From: Nocardioides sp. L-11A
GTDB lineage: Bacteria; Actinomycetota; Actinomycetes; Propionibacteriales; Nocardioidaceae
Length of the DNA stretch: 64,000 nucleotides
Assembly: GCA_029961745.1 (NCBI GenBank)
Contig: CP124680.1
Span: 1,550,001-1,614,000 of the forward strand
Direction of reading: 5' to 3'
Below, one piece after another: positions 59,829 through 64,000 of the stretch. The translations under genes were made by a program, and so were the position numbers. Below the pieces are notes generated by a model. The model was not told the origin of the DNA, did no database searches, and was given only the letters and a program-made list of their open reading frames with translations. The first letter of the stretch is position 1. The number at the start of each line of letters is the position of its first letter.

Positions 59829-61809
59829 TCCAGAGCCCAGATCCCAGTACCTGAATGTTGTTCTGCGCCAAATCTCACGCACGTCGCTGCGGATCCCGCG
59901 CTTTCAGAGGCACTTCGTATGGGACCAGCGCGACGTTGTCGAACTCTTGGGAAGCATCCACAAGGGCTACCCGATCGGAAGTGTTCTTACTTGGCGGGTT
60001 GAGGCCAGCGATGAGTACTTCTCGGGTTTCCGCCATGATCCATTTCCTCCGGCGGATCAAAATGTAAAGACGTTCGAGGTCGTTCTCGATGGCGCTCAAA
60101 GACTATCAACGCTCTTTGGCTGCCTGAGGAACGCCGCGTCGGATCCCATTTATAGTGTGGTGTTCGATACTCGAGAAGAGTTGTTTAAGCACTCGGGCGA
60201 CAAAGTCGCCGAGCCTTGGCAGATCCCGATGGATACGCTCTTCGATAGCCGTCGGTTTCTCGATGTGCAAGCAAGCCTTTCCGCGCTTGATGATTCCGAG
60301 ATTCTGCTACCTCGGGCTTTGGACCTGTACTCCATTTTTCAGGATTATCAGATCCCGATCATCGCCATCTCGAACGCCGTTCTGGAAGATGTCGTCGAAG
60401 TGTTCCGAAGGGTGAACAGCAGTGGCACTCCGCTGTCGTCCGTCGACTTCGTCCGGGCGCTTACATGGCACTCAAGCTTTGACCTTGAGGAGACTTTCGA
60501 TGCTTTGGTCGAGCGGTTCCAAGCCACCCCACTGGAGGGCTTTTCGGAGGATTTCCTGGTTCGCTGCCTTTCGATTGCCGCTGGCTTGTCCCTGGATAGC
60601 CGCGACGTGCCGCAACTGAAGGAACTGTCCGGGCGCCAAGAGGGTCTCTCCGAGGAGATATCAGCGATGGAGTCGGCCCTTGAGAGCGTCTCCCTGTTCC
60701 TCAGCAGGTTGAACGTCAACGGGATACGTGAGGTTCCGTATGAGGTTCAAAGGCTCTTGCTGTTCTCGTTCAAGCTGTACGAGACGAAGGTGAACGACGA
60801 TATCTTGGAGGATTGGTTTTGGCGCTCGACTTTCTCGGAAGAGCATCAGAGCAAACCTGAGTCTTACACCACGCGGCTCGTGAAGGCGATGCGGGAAGGC
60901 GATGCCGAGCCGGCCCTAGAGGTCCGGAAGCCAGTCGATCCAGACCTATTGGCTCTCAGGAGTCGGAGGGCCGGCTCGGCGGTCGCCACTGGGTTCGATC
61001 TTCTGCTTCGACGAATGGGGGCACGGTCGCTTCTGTCGGGTGACGAGATCGCGGTCCGTGAGGGACTCCATGGATTCTTGTTCAGTCGGCAGGAACTGGC
61101 CGATGCACGTAGCCATGGGCTCGCCGTACCCGCCGGCGGGCCGTTGGCCAACGTCGTTTTGTTGAGCCCAAGGGACGCGGTCGAGTGGCGGACCCTCCGT
61201 AAGGAGGCCTCACTTGCGGATGCGTTCGCAGAGTGCGCCTCGCGAACTGATCAAGCTGCGGAGATTTGGGCGTCGCAGGGGCTTGTCCCCGCGGCTCTGA
61301 TGTCTCCGGCTGTCGTCCTGCGCGAGCGGTCGGCGAGGTTGTTGAGCCAGGTCATTCCTCTGGCGGCTAACGATGGGGGCGACGCGCACCTCAAGCAGCA
61401 GCTGGCTGGCGGCTCATCTTGGCCTGATATTCAGAAGGCCGTTCAAAGGTTCGTAGGGTTTGATCCGGCGACGGAGCCAGTCGAGGACCGATTGAGCAAT
61501 CTCAGAAGTGCAATGATCAGTTTGATCGACGAACTGGAATGGGATGGACTCGGCGAGTGGTTGGATGCCGAGCGCCTATTGGGTGCGACGCTTGGACAGC
61601 AGGTCATGGGAAGTGCCCAGCCGTCGGAGTCGCTCGAGGAGCGTGTGAAGCGGGTCGAGCCGTACCAGTCGTGGGCACTAGGCTTGAGCACCAATCTTCG
61701 TGCACTCCGTATTCATGGCAGCGATCCAGAGGCGCTGTTGAAGCTTCGCAAACACGCTGAGACCGCGCTGTCCCAGCTAGGTGGAGGCGAAGGAGTTGTT
61801 TCCCCTTAG
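59821..61809 (+). CDS. DUF262-domain protein with variant DGAQR motif
   Basis: The 662-aa protein opens with a DUF262 (ParB/Srx-like) domain: IPRFQRHFVWDQRDVVELLGSIHKGYPIGSVLTW (residues 25-58) and VLDGAQRLSTLFGCL at residues 88-102. Family members normally have DGQQR; here Gln92 is alanine. VVEVFRRVNSSGTPLSSVDFVRAL (about residues 191-214) is the conserved middle segment. The long C-terminal half is helical, and I see no DUF1524/HNH (HxxP) nuclease. DUF262 proteins are parts of GmrSD, SspE and BrxU-type defence enzymes, where this domain binds or hydrolyses nucleotide. The ATG overlaps the upstream gene by 8 bp, so the two are translationally coupled. Low GC suggests transfer. Confidence 0.85.
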   Translation: MDNPEPRSQYLNVVLRQISRTSLRIPRFQRHFVWDQRDVVELLGSIHKGYPIGSVLTWRVEASDEYFSGFRHDPFPPADQNVKTFEVVLDGAQRLSTLFGCLRNAASDPIYSVVFDTREELFKHSGDKVAEPWQIPMDTLFDSRRFLDVQASLSALDDSEILLPRALDLYSIFQDYQIPIIAISNAVLEDVVEVFRRVNSSGTPLSSVDFVRALTWHSSFDLEETFDALVERFQATPLEGFSEDFLVRCLSIAAGLSLDSRDVPQLKELSGRQEGLSEEISAMESALESVSLFLSRLNVNGIREVPYEVQRLLLFSFKLYETKVNDDILEDWFWRSTFSEEHQSKPESYTTRLVKAMREGDAEPALEVRKPVDPDLLALRSRRAGSAVATGFDLLLRRMGARSLLSGDEIAVREGLHGFLFSRQELADARSHGLAVPAGGPLANVVLLSPRDAVEWRTLRKEASLADAFAECASRTDQAAEIWASQGLVPAALMSPAVVLRERSARLLSQVIPLAANDGGDAHLKQQLAGGSSWPDIQKAVQRFVGFDPATEPVEDRLSNLRSAMISLIDELEWDGLGEWLDAERLLGATLGQQVMGSAQPSESLEERVKRVEPYQSWALGLSTNLRALRIHGSDPEALLKLRKHAETALSQLGGGEGVVSP

Positions 61810-61990
61810 GCGCCTCAGGTGAGGGGGCGGCGCTACGGCACTCGGGTCGCGCCGTTCTGAGTTTGGCCTTCTTGGTTGGAGGATCCCGCCATCCTGGGAG
61901 GTTCGACCGTGCGTCTATCTGGGCGGTTCGACGCGGCGCGCCCGAACAGCCAGGCGTCGTTGCCGGCTTGCTGCCGACGGGAGACACGCG

Positions 61991-63502
61991 TCACGCCATG
62001 GTGTGGAAATCGAGGTCGATCTCGAGCCCTGGCGGCTGCGGGTAGCACTCACCGACGACGGTGCCGTCCCGGTCCCGGATCAGCTCGACACAGGTGGTGC
62101 CGCGAGGTGTGACCACCCGACCGAGGCCGTGCGGAGACACCCATCGGTACGCCGTGAGGGCGAGTTGGCGCACCTGGTAGCCGCCGCCTCCGTCGGGGAG
62201 GTGGCCGTGGGTCTTGATCCGATGGTGTTGTCGGGTGAGGGGTGCGGCGTTGTGGTCGCCGGTCTGGCCGGGCGGGCCGTCGCGGGTGGTGGGGACGTAC
62301 GGCGTGGGGTGGTCCAGGTCGAACCGGTCGCCGACTCCCGCTCCATTGGTGGAGTGGGGGAAGACGTCGCCGCACATGCGCTGGATGGCGCGCTCGCGGA
62401 CGACGGTGGGGTGCTCGTAGGCGTTGCCGCTGGTGACGCCGGCGAGGTCGAGGACGGGTTGCAGGGTGATGTCGCGACGGCGGAGGAGGTCACTCAGCTG
62501 CTCGAGGAGGAACGGGCCCAGGCCCTCGACCCGAGCCACACCTGACAGCACTCCGGTCAGGGCCAGGGCGGAGATGTGGACGTGGATGACGGCCTTGCGG
62601 GGCCGGGCGGCCTTCCTCGGCGTCGGGGCCGGTGTCGGTTCTTCTGGTGTCGGTTCTGGTGCCGGGGGAGGGGTGGGCTCGCCCAGGCCGTCGAGGAAGG
62701 CGGCCGCGGCGTGCGGGTCGGCCAGCAGGACCAGTGCCTCCGCCCGGAGCTGCGCCCGGGTCGCGGGCTGCTCGTCCTCGGCGCGCTGCTGGTGGGCCGC
62801 GAGCGCGTCGGCGAGGTCGTCGATGACGGCGTCCAGCTCGACGGCGGCACCGGCGGGGAGCTTGGCGGAGATCCGGCGGGTGGCGGCCTCACCACCGCCC
62901 ACGGCGCACGGATCGAGGAGGTCGCCGGGCCGGGGCCGGGAGAGCCAGCAGCCGGTCTTCTGGGCGTCGGCCTCGACCCGGGCGTGGTGGGCGGCGCGGT
63001 CGGCCTCGATCACCTTGGCCTCGGCGATCCGCAGGATCCGGCCGGGGGACTGGCCGGCAGCGGCCGCGACCGCCGCATCGACGAGCCGCACCGCGTCGCG
63101 GTCGAGGTCGCGGGTCATCGCCGCGACCTTGCGGGCCAGCCAGGCGGGCATCGCCAGGTCGAGCACGTGGTCCCACACCCGCGGCAGCCGGTGGCGCAGG
63201 TCGAGCGCCGCCGCGGCGAGGTGACGGGTGCTGATCTGCCCGGACTGGAGGGCGATTGCGAGCTCGCCGATGCACAGCTCGGCGACGTCGGGCGTGCCGT
63301 CGCCACCGAGCCGGACCAGGCGGTCCCCACCCCTCGCCGGCGGCACCGCACCGGGCACGCGCCGTGGGTCGTCGCCGTTGCGGTCGCACCAGGCCAGGAC
63401 CAGGAGCAGCTGGTCGACCTCGGCCCGGCGTCGCGCGGTCAGGTTGGACTCGGCGGCAGCCAGCAGCTCCGCTGCTGACAGTTCGTCGAGGTCCCGAGCC
63501 AT
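61991..63502 (-). CDS. DUF222 / HNH endonuclease-signature protein
   Basis: The 503-aa protein is a DUF222 family member common in many copies in actinobacteria: LSAAELLAAAESNLTARRRAEVDQLLLVLAWCD at the start, a Pro-rich linker (PTPPPAPEPTPEEPTPAPTP, about residues 285-304) and a C-terminal HNH-like part with FDLDHPTPYVP and NAAPLTRQHHRIKTHG. The HNH region keeps the D-H and N/H residues, so nuclease function is possible. The family expands by transposition-like spread and its role is unknown. It is high GC, in contrast to the island to its left, with which it is convergent. Confidence 0.88.
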   Translation of the reverse strand: MARDLDELSAAELLAAAESNLTARRRAEVDQLLLVLAWCDRNGDDPRRVPGAVPPARGGDRLVRLGGDGTPDVAELCIGELAIALQSGQISTRHLAAAALDLRHRLPRVWDHVLDLAMPAWLARKVAAMTRDLDRDAVRLVDAAVAAAAGQSPGRILRIAEAKVIEADRAAHHARVEADAQKTGCWLSRPRPGDLLDPCAVGGGEAATRRISAKLPAGAAVELDAVIDDLADALAAHQQRAEDEQPATRAQLRAEALVLLADPHAAAAFLDGLGEPTPPPAPEPTPEEPTPAPTPRKAARPRKAVIHVHISALALTGVLSGVARVEGLGPFLLEQLSDLLRRRDITLQPVLDLAGVTSGNAYEHPTVVRERAIQRMCGDVFPHSTNGAGVGDRFDLDHPTPYVPTTRDGPPGQTGDHNAAPLTRQHHRIKTHGHLPDGGGGYQVRQLALTAYRWVSPHGLGRVVTPRGTTCVELIRDRDGTVVGECYPQPPGLEIDLDFHTMA

Positions 63503-63682
63503 GGGACCACCACACCACCCACCCCCGACAGAACCCGACCCGACGCCGGAATGCTGTGGAAACCGCGCTTGGTCCGCCGCCCGGGGGACCTTCGTCCCTG
63601 GCGCCCAGGACCATCCTGCGGCATGGTGAGGTCCAGGGAACGACCACCAAACTGCGGGCAGCGTGGCCCGGAGCGGGAGGGG

Positions 63683-64000
63683 ATGTCCGTGGCCGGATCG
63701 ATCGATACGACGAGCGAGGACCGACAGACGACGTCCTCCGGGACCGCCTGGCTGATGCTCGCGGTGGCCACCCTCGGCTTCGTCGTGAACTTCTGGGCAT
63801 GGGCCCTGCTCAGCCCGCTGGGACCGCTGTTCCGCGACACGGGCGTGCTGGGCGAGCTCAGCGAGTCCGACGTCTCTCTGCTCGTCGCGGTGCCGGTCGT
63901 GGTGGGCTCGCTGGGCCGGATCGTGGTCGGCGCGCTGACCGACCGCTTCGGCGGGCGCGTGATGTTCCCGCTGGTCTCGCTGGCGACGGTGGTGCCGATC
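63683..64000 (+). CDS. NarK-type nitrate/nitrite MFS transporter, 3' end cut by window
   Basis: The first 106 residues are present, from an ATG with GGGAGGGG upstream: MSVAGSIDTTSEDRQ then a first transmembrane helix LMLAVATLGFVVNFWAWALLSPLGPLF, and GSLGRIVVGALTDRFGGRVMFPLVSLATVVPI, the MFS loop 2-3 signature (GxLtDRfGgR). The LGFVVNFWAWAL opening is typical of NarK-like nitrate/nitrite antiporters. The frame is open to the window end. Confidence 0.85.
   Translation, partial: MSVAGSIDTTSEDRQTTSSGTAWLMLAVATLGFVVNFWAWALLSPLGPLFRDTGVLGELSESDVSLLVAVPVVVGSLGRIVVGALTDRFGGRVMFPLVSLATVVPI

Noticed and set aside
58526..61990. Prophage or integrative element carrying the RelA/SpoT-DUF262 genes
   Set aside because: No integrase, transposase, tRNA target or flanking direct repeats could be found in the window; only composition suggests transfer.

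Overview
The window is chromosomal DNA from a high-GC Gram-positive actinobacterium. A Nocardioides-like member of the Propionibacteriales is the best guess from gene content; there is no rRNA to settle it. Supporting signs are very high GC with strong G/C third-position bias, many leaderless promoters (TAnnnT 6-7 nt before the start codon), frequent GTG/TTG starts, actinobacterial markers (DUF3263, LytR_C, HspR-like regulator, LigC and stand-alone PolDom, CysO-like carrier, HemY/HemQ coproporphyrin branch), an IdeR/DtxR iron box, two CIRCE elements before groEL and KstR-like operators.

Layout. 1-8.6 kb: an N-heterocycle catabolic cluster with the end of a HyuB-like subunit, an NmrA-type protein, carbamate kinase, a barbiturase/cyanuric-acid-amidohydrolase family enzyme, and a molybdenum hydroxylase in small-large-medium order with a CoxG-like membrane protein. 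It is best read as oxidative pyrimidine (uracil/thymine to barbiturate) or related ring degradation. Two of its promoters share a palindrome. 8.7-14.8 kb (minus): a Bat-type operon (RDD, MoxR, DUF58, small membrane protein, two VWA proteins, TPR protein), followed by vapBC and a divergent SpoIIM-like gene. 16.6-22.3 kb: hemY/cgoX and hemQ/chdC, separated by a membrane protein and a two-component system. 22.3-23.7 kb: a polycysteine leader peptide, cysteine dioxygenase, a rhodanese and MsrB. 23.7-26.5 kb: a LigD-type polymerase domain and a LigC-type ligase, then tRNA-Thr(UGU) and pdxY. 27.7-31 kb: a GMC oxidoreductase and an aldehyde dehydrogenase behind a KstR-like site. 31-33.4 kb: Hsp20/HspR-like pair, DOPA-dioxygenase-like enzyme with a palindromic operator, and ung. 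33.6-37.5 kb: PLP enzyme, GPH transporter and PhaC-like hydrolase. 37.5-42.8 kb: otsA and otsB flanking a second two-component system, DUF3263 and LytR_C proteins.

42.8-44.6 kb: a SAM-I riboswitch controlling a zinc-ribbon threonine-synthase-like PLP enzyme and a CysO-like sulfur carrier ending in GGC, possibly a carrier-dependent homocysteine route. 44.6-50.3 kb: AraC regulator and an iron-siderophore uptake operon behind an iron box. 50.2-51.8 kb: ECF42-type sigma factor and its DGPF/YCII partner. 51.9-55.9 kb: acyl-CoA synthetase with a KstR-like site, OsmC, SGNH hydrolase and ATP-grasp protein. 56-58.5 kb: groEL, then a GNAT gene behind a long structured leader with a 28-codon uORF.

58.8-61.8 kb is compositionally foreign, with visibly lower GC and relaxed codon use. 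It holds a tightly coupled two-gene operon: a RelA/SpoT-fold protein and a DUF262 protein. This is the best candidate for an undescribed (possibly defence) system. The window closes with a DUF222/HNH protein on the minus strand and the start of a NarK-like MFS transporter.
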